Assembly: GCA_018340375.1 (NCBI GenBank)
Contig: JAFFJZ010000120.1
Span: 1 to 64,000, forward strand
Direction of reading: 5' to 3'
Length of the DNA: 64,000 nucleotides
From: Gonatopus flavifemur
Lineage: Eukaryota > Arthropoda > Insecta > Hymenoptera > Dryinidae
Numbering within the stretch: position 1 is the first letter of the stretch; every line of letters begins with the position of its first letter. Shown in pieces: positions 1 to 11,664 of the stretch. The translations under genes were made by a program, and so were the position numbers. The notes beneath the pieces are model-generated. The model made no database searches, was not told the origin of the DNA, and saw only the letters and a program-made list of their open reading frames with translations.

Positions 1-1114
1 AACTGAAAATCCAACCTTGAAAGTGCACGTCTTCAGATTCAAAAACAACACAAATAAGGTCTCTTTATCTATGTTTTGATCGTAGGTACAATGGTTTGAA
101 AAAATTCCACCAAAACACGTTTTTTTTAAAGAGTACCTTTAAATTCCTTCAAGTATTGAAGAAACTATCAAGTGTAGAGCAAAGCAAGTTCCAGATTCGT
201 ATTTTGCAGACTTCGGCAATGAATTCGAAGAAAAATAATGCTCTATGATGTTTTGAAGCCGGGATATGAGCGATAAGAAAACACCTGGGTCAATCAGACC
301 CAGTGTATCACATGTGTGAGGAAACTATAAGTGTATCCCCAGAGGGTTAATCTCTCTTCCCCCCAATTTTTAATAAAAACTTTCTATAAAAAGTTACAGC
401 AGGTGGCTAATAGTTCCAGTAGATGTCTTCAGGGTCATTCAAAGTTTGTAATGTTACTTGAAAAATTTTACTCGGAAAATTACTCTGAAATTCTAGTAAT
501 CGAGGGATAAGCGGGAATCATGGTTTCGAACTTGAAGTATGTGGGAAATTGAATATTCAAGAAATATATCTCCAAACTGTTTGAGGATTTACTGATTTTC
601 ACAGGCTGCACAGCAATTTTTTGAAAAATATGTATTTTTTGGATACGTTACAAACACATGTTCCTCGCTTAATGGAATTTCGCGATAATTTTTTGAGGAA
701 AATTCTTTCAGTGCATTTCTCATACGAAATTGCATAGTTCGTGTGTGATTTAATGACTCATAAATAATTATGGGAATATTATGTTCCTGAAGTTTGAATC
801 GTTTTCAGAAACGAAACGAACATTCCAGCTCACAAAATTTGATGAATCATCGGTGTAAATCTTTTCAAATTAACTTTTTAGAGCTGGAAACATCATTTAA
901 AAAAATGTATTGTAAGATTTGGGGTTTTTAACAGCTGAGTATCTCATTATTCGATTCGTTTCAATAAACGATTCAAACTTCAACATGAAAAATTGGTATA
1001 TTAATGTTTTTTCCCACAAACATTATTCAGTATAACCAGAATAAGTGATCCGTAATGCTAAATTACCAATCCCAAGGAAGGAAATATGTTTTTATGCATT
1101 TTGTGAATTTACAG
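1..1114. other. AT-rich non-coding, probable upstream intron of the BEN gene
   Basis: No convincing exon is visible here. The tract ends in a splice acceptor (TTTACAG) at 1,114, so it is most simply the intron before the first visible exon of the BEN-domain gene. A short motif near 960-985 (CGATTCAAACTTC with GTTTCAATAAACG) recurs at about 61,945, 63,450 and 63,905 and marks a small dispersed repeat family. Confidence 0.5.
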
Positions 1115-1295
1115 GCTGTTGAAAACTCCGATGATGAAGACTCTTCCGAGGATGGAGTCCCGAAAAAAACTTTCCGAAAGGAAATTAAAAAACTGCGTGT
1201 CGCCTTAGAAAATGAAAAACGGGAAAAAAAAGAACTTTTCTTATTGAATCTGAGTTTACAGAGAGATGTCATTAACGATTTCAAATCTACCAACA
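1115..1295 (+). CDS. BEN gene exon (acidic then coiled coil)
   Basis: The acceptor TTTACAG precedes GCT in phase 0, and the donor GTAAGA follows after one base of the last codon. The translation has an aspartate/glutamate/serine-rich stretch, then a heptad-like Lys/Glu/Leu segment, typical of the dimerising region N-terminal to BEN domains. 181 nt. Confidence 0.72.
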
Positions 1296-4200
1296 GTAAG
1301 ATGAATTCACATAATTTGCCAGGGGTTGTGGGTGGACATGAAATTTTTGATTATTTACTTTAATCGATGATATGTTTTCCTCGCTTCTGTGAATACCCAG
1401 AAAAATGGTATATGTAAATTTATTTGATTCAACAAAAATTTTTGTTAATCAACTGAAATTTATTCGACTCAAATACACTGTCTATTTATATATGAACCTA
1501 CTAGATTTTTAGTTGGATCAAATAAACAATTTATTTCAACCAAATAAATTTTTATTCATTTCAAATAAAATTTACTTGAATCATCTAGATTTTATTGGAT
1601 ACAATGAAATGTCTAGTAAGTTGATATTCAAAAAAACGATTCCTCTGGGTGAAAAGGTATGAACTTCTGATTATAAAATTTTTGAGTCAATCAATTTTTG
1701 GTTTATATAATTTTCGGTAACATAGCTTGACCTAAGATTGAAATTAGACTCGATTAAAATGGATGAAATTGTTATTTGCACACCCAAAGTGTCCATTAAT
1801 CTCTGTATGCATGTCCACTACATCTCCAGGTTTCTGATGGCAATTGTTACTACGGATATCACATCCATAATTTCAAATGTTCATTTTTTAGAGTCTCTTA
1901 AAGATTTGAAAAGAGAACTAACAGAGGTTGCACATCTGGGAGGCAAGGAGTGTCCTCAAGGCATAGGCAGAATTGAAAATAATATGGTACGTAACATTCA
2001 CTCTCACGCAAGCACACCGTGCGCATTTCACGTCGCAATAAGTTTTCCAATAAACGTAACATCTGAAACTTGTCTCAAAATGTTGTGTCATGCATCTTTC
2101 AGACATCTATTACATATATTGTAAACAATATTCTAAGAGGCGTCTAATACAGATATAAAAGATGTTCTATGTAACATTTTTAGACAATTTTTAGATGTTA
2201 TGCTTATTGAGATTGAAACGTATGCATACAGAATACATACAGAAACGTTCTTACAATTTACAAATGAGATACGAGTAACAAATAGGAAGGTTCTGAAGTA
2301 GCTGATAAAGCAACCATGGTCAGCTATTTCGGAAGTTCTCATACACGGAAGAGAATTGAGAAATTTTCGTAGAAAAATATTTGAAACTCCGCCATTGCGA
2401 CGTCATTTCCGATGACCCCTCGGAAAAAAGGTATGTCCGCGTTGACAGCAGAACTCATTACAGGATCAACCGAAATAAAAAAAAATCCATGTTTTAGTTA
2501 AGACCATAAACTAGAACTTGGACGAAGGGGAAAAAGAACAAGTGAAAATTGGATTTTTGGCAGATGTCTTTACAAAAAAATGAAAGTTTCAGTGGAATTT
2601 GCACTACATTTCTAAGAGGAAAAAGTAGTTGCAATTGAAAAAAAAAAAAAAGAAATTCTTCGTCCAAGTCCTTGTAAATTGTATCTCGAAGGCTGTATGA
2701 AATTTCATCAAGATCGGTTGAGTAGTTCTCGAGAAATCTTGACAACCGTTCTGTTCCGAAATGTTTCCAAAAAATGGTTATAACTGGCTCAATTCTCAGA
2801 ATTTTATTGTTCAAATTTGGCAAATATAGTTTGAAGGTTACTGTATATATGTACTCAAAAATTCAATTCATAACTTGCATTTGTTATGTGTAAAAAAATC
2901 GAGAAGAAGAGCATTGGTTTTTTGCCTGTGGAACCCATGTAACCCCTTGAAGAATTCACATAGCACATAGTTTGTTTGGAAATTATGTAGAACATATTCC
3001 GAATATTCGTAGAATATACATAGTATATTCTTATGCTACTTGAAGTATACCATAAAATTAATTTGTCATTTTTCAGGTTCACCTAAGTCGTGGAATCTAT
3101 ATTCCTAAAATCAAATACGATACTATAAGTAACAGAGCAACAGGAAGTACTAAAACAGGCACGAAGGTAGGATTATTCGTGAAAGAAATAGCAGTCGCCG
3201 TCTTTGGCTCGAAAACACTTCGTGAGAAGACAGTCACTGGAAATGTGTCAAATCGTGACAAGAAGTCACGAAAGAACAAAAAAGAAGACATAGCAAAAGT
3301 GGATAATGCGCTGGATCCAAAAAAAATATTGGCCATAAAAGGTAAAGATTACTGTGCCTTGTGTGCATTTACCTGTGAAGTGTAGTTCCCCCTGCTTCGA
3401 AAAGCATACAGTTTTATACAGATTTTGGCCAAAAGCCTTATAAAGTCCCACAGAATCAAGTCCAAAAGTTGCCGCAATTCGCGTGAAACTGTATGGCTTT
3501 CGAAACAAGACTTTCTGTGGATAGGATCTCAAAAAGTGCAGACAAACCGGGAAACGGGAAAACTGAAGAAAATAAAAATCAAATTATACCCTGCTTGGAG
3601 AAATTCATGTGAAAATCCAATATGAAGCTGGAACTAGCAGACCGATTTCTAGCAGACCAGTTGCAAACTTTTGGTTTTACAGTCCCAACCAAAAATGGCC
3701 AAAAGTTTGTTACTGGTCCGCTAGAAGTGGTCAGCTAGTTTCAGCTTCATAAATCCAATATAGCAATCCAGATGGATTCTCATGTTTTCCTGTAAGAAGT
3801 TCGGATGATTTCTTATAGATCCGCTTAAATTTCATGATTTTATACGTGAATTCATACTTGGTTTCCCAGATGGGAAATTTTCATCATGGATTCCCATGAA
3901 TTTCAGCTGAATTTTCAAGCTTCCTTCAGAAATTTCAGATAGGTACCTCTAGATTCTCATCTGGATTTTTGCAGTAGAATAAATCCTAAGAATTCTCAGA
4001 GAAATTGAGAAACACCTTTCGGGAAATTACTAGTTGTATGTGTGCATACATACAATTGAAGGGCCGGGTCGAATAATCGATTGTGCGCGTGTGCTCTCGT
4101 CTAGTGCACCTAAAGGTATGCAATCATCACTGATCGCGTTTTAGGACTTTCACATTGAAAATTGATAAGAAATTCGGGATACTAAACAAACTTCCAGTCA

Positions 4201-5724
4201 AGAAGTTGTTGGATATGTATTCTACAACACTGACAAATTTTGAGACAATTCTGTATTGTAAGTTGGAAATTATTGCAGGTTGAACAGGAAAAGCGCGTTA
4301 TGCATCGATTGAGATGTTGGCAATACCGTTATTCCAACATCTCAATCGATGCATTACGCATTTTTCCTGTTCAATCTGCAATCATTTATAACTTACGATA
4401 CAGAATTGTCTCAAAATTTGTCAGAGTGTTTTTGAATACTTTCCTATAACCACTTTCCTACTGTAAGTGTTTTAGTATCGCGAATTTGTTATTCATTTTT
4501 AATATGAAAGTCCTAAAACACGATCAGCGGTAATTGCCTACTTTCAGGTGCACTAGACGAGAGGACACGCGCAGAACCGGTTATTTGATCCGGCCCTTCA
4601 ATTACTGAGAATATATACATACTTTTGCGGTACATTCGCATATATCAAGTAGTGCGTGTTTATTCTTAGTGTTGCCGTGAGCCGCAAAACAAGCTATATC
4701 AAACTTTGGACTCCAGCTGGAATTAGTTGACTGTAAGAAGAATTCATGTTAACTCAAAGTTCCGTCGATTCTGGTTTTCAATTTATTTATCCATCCAACA
4801 ACAGCCACTCAGTTCGGAATCGGCTTGATTATAGATTGATTTAAAACTCGTTTCAGTAGAGGTGTGTGTCCATTTAAACTTTTGAATTCAGTTACGGCTA
4901 TATTAAACAGAATTTTGAACCAATTTTTTTCACTAAAGAGGAGTTTGCTGTGTGAGAGTATATGTATTCCCAACTCAGACAATGTGGTATCTAAAATTCA
5001 TTATGGCTCGTCTCGTGGTTAACAGCAACACTACTCAGTACTCTTCAAATTCCTTGGAGTGAGAACTTCACTCTTGCAGAGTTAAAATACTGCCAGTCCA
5101 ACAAGAGTGAGTTTTCAATCTATAAGAGTGAATTTTCGCTCTGTCAGAGTGGAATTTTAACTCGGTTAAAAGAGTGAAATTTCACCCTTTTATACGAGTG
5201 AAATTCTCACTCCTAGGAAGTGAACATTCATTCTTATGGAATGAAAACTCACTCTTTAGGTGTCGAATCTCACTCTTGTTGAACTGGCAGTATATTCACT
5301 CTTCAAGAGTGAAGTTCTCACTCCAAGGAATTTAGAAAGTACTCACTCGCTCCTGATGGCACTTGAGTAACACTAACGTACGTGAAATATTCTACGAATG
5401 TTCCTATAATATTTAAACTTCCTGCAAACTTTCTCAGAACGTTTGATGAAGGTTGTGTGTTACTAAGGGTAGCTTATAATCAATGTAAGATTTTCCATCT
5501 GCTTAGGTGGTGTATGTACTTTTATTATTGTTGCCTTTCATCACTTGCTTGTTACAGAATTCACACTTTGGTGGTGTTTGAAAGTGAAAAAAATGTCACA
5601 ATTACAGGCGGAAGAAGAATATTTCAAGGTACCATCGTATATCTCTCACAAAATATCCGACATAAAAAGGCAGGACCGCAAAGAAGAAGAACTTAAAAAG
5701 GGAATAGGTACGAAATGTGGATGA
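1115..5724 (+). CDS. BEN-domain protein gene, 5'-incomplete, four exons in window
   Basis: BEN domains bind DNA or chromatin partners, so a nuclear transcriptional or chromatin role is likely from the family. I assembled the model from splice sites: exons 1115-1295, 1892-1986, 3077-3341 and 5558 onward. Phases match at every junction (1, 0, 1). Exon 1 is acidic (ENSDDEDSSEDG), then lysine-rich and coiled-coil-like, and this continues into exon 2. Exon 3 carries the BEN core, recognisable by VHLSRGIYIPK, FVKEIAVAVFGSKTL, TVTG and LDPKKILAIK. Exon 4 adds the basic helical end (SYISHKISDIKRQDRKEEE). Exon 4 either stops at TGA 5722-5724 by read-through or splices at a GT after 5707. The start codon lies upstream of the window. 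The BEN assignment is firm; the final exon boundary is uncertain. Confidence 0.75.
1296..1891 (+). other. BEN gene intron with TTGATTCAAAT-type dispersed repeat
   Basis: This intron lies between two phase-1-compatible exons. Positions about 1,425-1,615 hold an AT-rich repeat with several TTTGATTCAA/CAAATAAAT variants. Related sequence occurs in the other orientation near 63,290-63,370. No coding signal is seen. Confidence 0.5.
1892..1986 (+). CDS. BEN gene exon (linker)
   Basis: The acceptor TTTTTTAG and donor GTACGTAAC bracket 95 nt. Two bases complete the codon opened by the previous exon, and the exon ends in phase 0, matching the BEN-core exon. The translation continues the coiled-coil character (SLKDLKRELTEV) and then becomes glycine-containing linker. 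Confidence 0.68.
1987..3076 (+). other. BEN gene intron
   Basis: Non-coding between the linker exon and the BEN-core exon. It is AT-rich with homopolymer A runs near 2,640. It ends with a pyrimidine-rich acceptor (CATTTTTCAG) at 3,076. No nested element could be delimited. Confidence 0.5.
3077..3341 (+). CDS. BEN gene exon carrying the BEN core
   Basis: 265 nt, phase 0 at the start and phase 1 at the end (donor GTAAAG). The translation carries the hallmark BEN order: GIYIPK, then FVKEIAVAVFG, then a TVTG turn, a lysine-rich loop (KKSRKNKKED), and LDPKKILAIK. I recognised this by family resemblance, not by a search. Confidence 0.78.
3624..3750. mobile_element. Short palindromic MITE with 11-bp direct repeat
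   Basis: The ends GAAGCTGGAACTAGCAGACC and its near complement at the right form a foldback of about 127 bp. It is flanked by the direct repeat AAATCCAATAT at 3613-3623 and 3751-3761. A 9-11 bp duplication fits Mutator-like MITEs by family knowledge. Confidence 0.65.
4054..4603. mobile_element. 550-bp palindromic MITE
   Basis: The left end AATTGAAGGGCCGG is mirrored by CCGGCCCTTCAATT at the right. The arms pair over almost the whole length, including CAACATCTCAATCGATGCAT around the centre near 4,320-4,350. No coding capacity is present, so this is a non-autonomous foldback element in the BEN gene intron. Confidence 0.75.
5038..5343. mobile_element. Palindromic element rich in GAGTGA motifs
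   Basis: The outer arms TTCCTTGGAGTGAGAACTTC and its complement pair. Between them lie about ten copies of GAGTGAA/TTCACTC in both orientations, so internal pairing is also possible. Likely a MITE; the family is not recognised. Confidence 0.6.
5558..5724 (+). CDS. BEN gene exon, C-terminal end of the BEN domain
   Basis: The acceptor GTTACAG and a two-base phase continue the codon from exon 3. The translation is hydrophobic, then glutamate-rich, then SYISHKISDIKRQDRKEEE, the basic final helix expected of BEN. An alternative acceptor 28 bases downstream (ATTACAG) gives a different frame without BEN-like residues. The last codons are GGA TGA (stop 5722-5724) unless the GT at 5708 is used as a donor. 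Confidence 0.62.
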
Positions 5725-6972
5725 CAAATGTTTGTCGATATTTTAATGCATTGGTGGGACAGGTCTGAATACATTTATCTAGATGTTTAAGGTAGTTTTC
5801 CGGAGTTTTCCGCAGAGTTGCCAGATTAGGGATCGATCTAAGGGAATCAACAAATGTGAGAATTGTGTTAAACAGAATGATCTATCGGAAGCGTGTACGG
5901 GTCTCTAACCTGGCAACAGCGGTTTTCCGATTTCGTCAAGAACCCTTCAAAATTAGCATACATGTTTCATTAGATATCTTGTACACGTAGTTAAAAGCTT
6001 GAATCCATAAGCCGCATGAAATATGGAGATACTGTGTTTTGAAATTTAATATCATGGAAATTTTTCGAAGAAATTTTTGTTTGCGTTTTTGAAAAATCCT
6101 CTGAAATCGGCGTACATGTTTCGTTGAAGCTTGAATCCACAATCTACATGGAATTGGGAGATATTCAGCGATGAAATTTCATGTTTCAAAATAGGAAGCT
6201 TTTACTGAATCTGGTAACAGCAGACGTTTCATTCTATTGCGGAAAAAGTTTGCTTGTATCGTAGTATTCTTGTTTGTAGTATCGGAATATACTGTCCATT
6301 TCCATTTTAAATGAACCGGTCCATTCTGGTTAGATTTTATTATTCAATTCAACTTAGATGTATTGTTTTTTGGTTGATTCAATGAGACCCGTATTTTTTC
6401 TTTTGGCAAAAACAATTTGTTCGTGATTTATCGGGATTTTTGTTTTGGGAGTAAAAATTGATTTCTCCCTTTAATAAAATTAACTTTTTTTTCAAACTTT
6501 CCAAAACTTGGTCAAGAATCAATCAATTTTGATGGATTTTTTTTAAATCATTGTGAAAGTCCCAAATTTTGAACAAACGTAATCAAAAAGGATTATTCAT
6601 AGTCATTAATTATTGTTTCAAAGATAAACAAAAGTCAAAAATTTCTCAAAATTCAATATCTCAAAAATAGTTTCTTTTTTTCTACAAAAGTTTTTCTCCT
6701 CAAAGTAGACAGTTTGGACTATATTCTGGCCAAGTGCCGAGTAGCTAAAATTTTTTTCTTAGGAATTATATTTTTTTTAAGAAGGTGTTTTTCCTGTTGC
6801 TCCAGAGTTATCTCTCGTGTAACTCAGCATTCAGAATCAAGTATATCCAAAGAATTCACTCAAAGTGTTCCTGTCCATATTTTTTATACTCTGGAATTGG
6901 TACTGATGGACTGACAGGAATCCAAATTTTAATTTTGTTTTGTCATTCAATGTTGCTTTTGTATGCCGTTTA
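5725..6972. other. AT-rich intergenic, nothing recognised
   Basis: Low-complexity AT-rich sequence. Positions 5,935-6,180 contain two loosely similar segments (CGTGTAGTTAAAAGCTTGAATCCA and a later GAAGCTTGAATCCAC), possibly a decayed direct repeat. No exon or RNA gene could be supported. Confidence 0.4.
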
Positions 6973-7375
6973 AGGGGATACCAGCGAGGTTATCGAACCT
7001 GTCTTTCTATCGTGAAAGCGTATCTGTTTCTCACCAACGAGCTCAGTTGGTAAGTGTTGGTAACTCCCGAATGCCCATCGATATCAACTGAAGTAGGAAT
7101 TGTATGGAAGATCCTGATCATATTTTTCATTTGATTCATGCTCACGGTTGTCTGCTACGTTCTATGTTTCTTATACGAACAACCATTGTTCATCTAGAAC
7201 AATCCGACGCTGTCGAAGCCCAGTGCTAAAGGGAGACACTTGTTCGTTCGTTGTATCCTCTTAAGTGGATACCAGCGTTTGTCTCGGACCTTTCTTTCTA
7301 TCGTATAGGTTAGTCCTCTTCTAACCAATGTGCTCTGATGGTAAAGCTGGTATCCTCTTAAGAGGATACCAGCGT
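6973..7375. repeat. Cluster of a ~100-bp GATACCAGCG repeat family
   Basis: Copies begin at about 6,973 and 7,262, with a terminal fragment near 7,365. They carry the outer motif GGATACCAGCG next to TTAA, then CTTTCTATCGTR, then ACCAAYGNGCTCNGNTGGTAA. The last part resembles a pol III A box. Related copies occur at 12,153-12,245 and 16,737-16,833, and a fragment near 24,470. Probably a small TTAA-flanked MITE family with tRNA-like interior. Confidence 0.5.
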
Positions 7376-8038
7376 TTGTTTCGAACACACATCAGCCCGT
7401 GGTTCAAGTCTATGCTAAATAAACGATGAATTATTTCATGAAAATAAAATTTCAAATCATCGTATATTTGCATAATTTATGTGTTTATATTCATAAATTC
7501 ATTAAATAATGAAGATATCATGGTTTTATTATAAATTCCGAATCGATTTATATGCGCATCGTTCTTGATAATCTGTTTACCATAGCCTGTCGGTAATCGA
7601 TAATACATCGATGATCACGGTAACAACAGATGTCGCTACTGTGGTGAGAGTTCGACCGCGATCTGTACTCAATCGAATCATGTCGATCAAGAAGAGTGGT
7701 AAAGTCACCCCCAGACCAGCGTCGTCTACAGATGGCACTACCGAGTGTACAAGGTGCCTCCTGTTTACTCACTTGTATACGATGAAAATCGATATCGACT
7801 CAGGCTGATTGAACAGAGACGTACGTTATCCTATGTCTGTTGTGTGAATAAACGAGTGCGCAGGCAAAAGTTCATCGAACACGTTATTTATGTGTAGATT
7901 CCAAGCAAACGGCTGAATATATAAATTGTGCAAAATTATATTCGCGCTATTACTCAGCGGTGGTTTATGTTTTTTAGGTCGGAGAATTCAAAAATTATTT
8001 ACCAAATTTTTGCAAAATCTTTATTGTAAATAATGTAA
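7376..8038. other. AT-rich intergenic, nothing recognised
   Basis: No gene or delimited element is seen. A less AT-rich patch at about 7,560-7,810 is open in several frames but lacks splice or domain signals. Confidence 0.35.
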
Positions 8039-9442
8039 TTGAGACTGCGGATGTAATAACAGTCTGAGCGCGTGAATGAGTTTCGGAACCTGATCTAGTC
8101 GACCAATAGAAGGAGAAGAAAAATTTTTCGAAATGAGAAATGAAAAATTTACGCATTTAGAACTCATCACAGTACACGTTTTTTATCTGAACATTTGTTT
8201 TTCCAGAATCAATAGTTTGTGGCATGAAAATTAAGAAGTGAAAAATTTCATGTCCTGAAAATCAATTTCATTCAAATTATATTTTGCGATCACTGAGCGA
8301 GAAAGCATCGGAATGACTTGGATATACCGTTTCATCATTGATTCCAGAAGATATGTAGTAAGTTAAATTTGTCAAAATATTCCATCATTCGATAAATATT
8401 TAATAATTAACAAATACTGCTGAGAACACGCACTTGGGAGTTTCCACGGAAAAAGTTATCGAGAGAATTTTCGATTGGGAAAAACTCAAAGCGACAAAGT
8501 TGTTCGGCAATATTCGAACAAGTTTTCCTAAAATCATCAGATGAATTGAGTAAAAAATGTGGGAGATATTGAACATTATTTACGTTGATGCGTCTCGTTT
8601 ACCGTCACAGCAATGTTATTCGTATATGCGATACACGACACTACGCTTGATGGTTTGTAAACAAGTCGCATCAGCGTAGCAAATATTCAATATCTTTTAC
8701 ATTTTTCACTCAATTTATCTGAAAATTTCAGGAAAACTTCTTCGAATATTGACAAACAAATTTGTCGCTTCGAGTTTTTTCAAATCGAAAATTCCCTCGA
8801 TACTCTTTTCCGTTAGAAGTCGAAAGCGCGTGTTTTCAACAGCATTCGTTGATTATTGAATGTTCACAGAATCATGAAATATTTTCACAAATTTAAGTCA
8901 GTGGTTGTCTTCGGGAATCAATGATACAGCCGCATACCAAATTCCAAGTCATTCTGATGAATTTTTGCAGAGTAATCGCAAAAAAAATGTGATTTGAATT
9001 GAATAGATTTTGAACAAATAAAAATTCCAACTTCCTAATTTTTATACCACACACTATTGATCGTACACTGAGCGAAAAAAAGCGTGAAAATTACAACTTT
9101 TATAAACAGAGTGAAGACGTTGCGGACAATAGAACATAATCGCTCAACACTAGTTTAAAGAATTACTATTTGAATAGTAATTTTTTTAACTAATGTTGAG
9201 CGATTATCTTCTATTGTCCGCAATGTCTTCACTCTTTTTATAAAGATTGTAATTTTTACGCTTTTTTTCTTTCAGTGTAAAAAACAATGTTTCAGGCAAA
9301 AAATATCTATTTACATTAGTTTCAGAAGGCTATACCTTTTATTTTTCATTTGGACGTGTCTCTTTCTTGTTTTACTGTTTGACTGAATCAGGTTTCAAGA
9401 TGCGTTCACGCGCTCAGGCTGTTATTACATCCGCGGCCTCAA
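8039..9442. mobile_element. 1.4-kb foldback element
   Basis: The left end TTGAGACTGCGGATGTAATA pairs with TATTACATCCGCGGCCTCAA at the right. The arms also pair internally (CAAAGCGACAAAGTTGTTCG against CGAACA...TTTGTCGCTTCG). A second diverged copy lies at about 11,665-12,650, which shows a family. There is no coding capacity. A smaller mariner-like MITE (9,064-9,279) is inserted in the right part. Confidence 0.7.
9064..9279. mobile_element. Mariner-like palindromic MITE nested in the foldback
   Basis: TA-bounded ends TACACTGAGCGAAAAAAAGC and the mirrored GCTTTTTTTCTTTCAGTGTA flank a near-perfect palindrome centred near 9,172. The CACTGAGNGAAAAA terminus is typical of Tc1/mariner MITEs. Confidence 0.72.
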
Positions 9443-10100
9443 TTTTCGAGATCGGTTTGGTGGTTAAACCATTTATTTGAGGGAGAACTTTCTCACATGA
9501 ACAATTTTTTGTTCACTCCAGTACGGGGTACAGTGAATTTCAGTTATTTCTTCAATTTATCGACGATTCAAAATCATTTGGATGAATAATGGAAATTAAT
9601 GTCTCAACGTGGATGTTCGTTTTTTGAGTCGAAGTATAGTAAGTACAAAAGAAGTAACTGATACAACAAATTTCCGCAAACGATAAATAAAAAACAATGG
9701 CATATGCAGCTGGATGTTTTCTCTCATAAAATTGGTCTTAAAAAAAAAATATTTTGCAACGTGAAAATTACTAATTAAAAATAAATTTCAATCGAAAACC
9801 AATCTTCTCCAAAACGTAAATCGCAATCACTTTGTTATTCGTGGATTCAACGAGTTGCAAATTGAAGCATGTATTGTTTATAATGTGATGGACACTTTTT
9901 TATTCCACTCACAAAGGCGCAGGATCCAATGAGCGCCTCCACGACTCCTGTCGTGGATATTTATTTGCAACAGCAGGACCTGCAAGATATTGAAAGAGAA
10001 CAAGTAACTTGCTCACGACAATTTTGAGGGGTCAAAGGAAAAGGAAAAAGCTCAGGGAGAGGGGGTGGGTCGATTTGAATTCATACACTGAGTAAAAAAC
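9443..10100. other. AT-rich spacer, nothing recognised
   Basis: No exon or element is delimited. It leads into the GC-rich island that begins near 10,100. Confidence 0.4.
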
Positions 10101-11340
10101 TCTACGTATAGTTAATGGTGTGCCAGGGCACGTATATTTTTACAAATTCCGAATTTTACAAGGGTGCGACTTCGTCGCGCAAAGAAAAGAAAATACAAAC
10201 AACTCGTTCGTTCGATGAATGGATTGTGGGAGAACACAGGGATTTCGAAAGTAATGTGGAGGGCGCGACCACGAGGGAACGTGTACTTACGGACTATGCC
10301 GTTTACATGAATTAAGACAAAGGGGAATATAGGGAGACCGCGACCATACAATTTGACCGGGGGAGGGCAAACACGGGCGAAGGGGGTGATTCTATACGAG
10401 AACAAAGAGGGAAAAAAGAAATCAAAGGAAAGGGCACGTGGAGGAGGCCACGTGAGCGACACCGTTTTACCAAAACTTTTCACCAAAACACCGCACGGGC
10501 ACTCCACACTGACAAACCTCTTCGACAAATCCGAAGAAGAGAATTTTAACGGGATTTCGGACCCCGATGGCCCAGCACACTCACCGTATATCCAAAATTC
10601 GACAAAGAGTCTCTCTCAGAACTTTGCCGTGGCTCGGTTACATAAGAAGTGACAGGCAACATGGCCACTTCCTTCTTCTTCACCGACGGGTGAGTTCACA
10701 AAATCATATACGAAACCCCGTCGGTGACTTTCCGTTGGAGCGCACTCTCGGGCTCGACTTGTGCGCTCGGGTGGTAGTGGCTTCTTACTATTCGTTGGGT
10801 GAGTGTGTGCATGTGCATTTTGGAGATCGTCTGAATGCGGGTGGTCATGTCCTTTTCTCTTCTTCGGTGGGGCCGGAGAGAAGGGGTACAGCGTGGTCGG
10901 GTTGGTTTCTGCCGTTGTTCCGCCGATCCAGGAACGGGGTGGCGTCCTCGGAGACGATTCATCTCACTCTCTCTCTCTCTCTCTCTCTAGTCCAGGGTTG
11001 GAGAGAGATGGTGTTGTCCGCGAAGGATTTCCATTCTCCTGGGGGTTGTCGACTTTGGAACGGCCGAGATGGCGTTGATATCTCCTCCTGACGTTGAACC
11101 AATCCTACCCAGCATCCGTGGTATAGGTGGCGCTGCCTCCTTGGGGGACGGGAAACCTCAACAAATAGAAGAAGGACAAGGATTAGAGGAGGACAGGAAT
11201 AGCAAGGGAGAGGAGATGTATTCCCGATTCTCGTGTAAGCGAGCGACAGCTATGTTCTTACGAGTGAACTAATTCGTTATGCGCGTTTACGATTACGATC
11301 GATAGGGATCGTGCGCGGTGCCATCCCGCGACCTCCTTTG
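10100..11340 (+). promoter_or_regulatory. GC-rich, CpG-rich island, probable gene promoter and 5' end
   Basis: Base composition changes sharply from AT-rich flanks to a GC-rich block dense in CG dinucleotides, with a (CT)n run at about 10,966-10,990. Such islands in insect genomes usually mark promoters and 5' exons of broadly expressed genes. Open frames here on both strands are a by-product of high GC. Confidence 0.5.
10661..10689 (+). CDS. Possible first coding exon (MATSFFFTDG)
   Basis: An ATG in a strong context (GGCAACATGGCC) is followed 29 nt later by a consensus donor (GACGG|GTGAGT). The short reading frame MATSFFFTDG would stop at once without splicing, so it only makes sense as a first coding exon in phase 2. 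I could not identify a convincing second exon. A (CT)n acceptor at about 10,990 leads to a frame that soon stops. The product is not recognised. Confidence 0.35.
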
Positions 11341-11664
11341 TGATGATTTGTCACATCACAATAATTTAGCAAATTTCATGTATTGAGCATATACGTATGC
11401 AATGTAGTATGTGTGTACATACGTGTGTGTGTATGTGTGTATATATGTATGTACGCAAGTATGTATTCTTTATAATGTGATGAATCTTGCAAATAAGAAG
11501 ATAACAATGACTTATATGATGTTATTATATTCCAAATCAAGGGGAACCGGGAATCACGTTTGGCAAGCTCCTGCGCAAAAAATATAAAGGAAAATTTGAG
11601 TACAAGAACACTTCTCGTAAAAAAGTTCGAAATCTTTTAAAGATGCTTTTCAGCAAATTTGAGC
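11341..11664. other. AT-rich spacer with a TGTA/TATG microsatellite
   Basis: Positions about 11,385-11,465 are an imperfect GTATGTGTGTATATATGTA microsatellite. No coding signal is present. Confidence 0.5.

Larger units (their letters stand above)
3342..5557 (+). other. BEN gene intron with three palindromic elements
   Basis: This 2.2-kb intron contains three separate inverted-repeat elements (3,624-3,750; 4,054-4,603; about 5,038-5,343), each annotated separately. The rest is AT-rich and featureless. The intron ends with the acceptor TTGTTACAG before exon 4. Confidence 0.55.

Noticed and set aside
5382..5696. 104-codon ORF overlapping BEN exon 4 in another frame
   Set aside because: Its frame lacks BEN-like residues, whereas the alternative acceptor gives the expected basic C-terminal helix.
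7020..7400. tRNA gene in the 7-kb repeats
   Set aside because: An A-box-like stretch exists but no complete cloverleaf or convincing T arm could be drawn.
10112..10528. 138-codon minus-strand ORF in the GC-rich island
   Set aside because: GC-rich sequence keeps frames open by chance; no domain or splice support.
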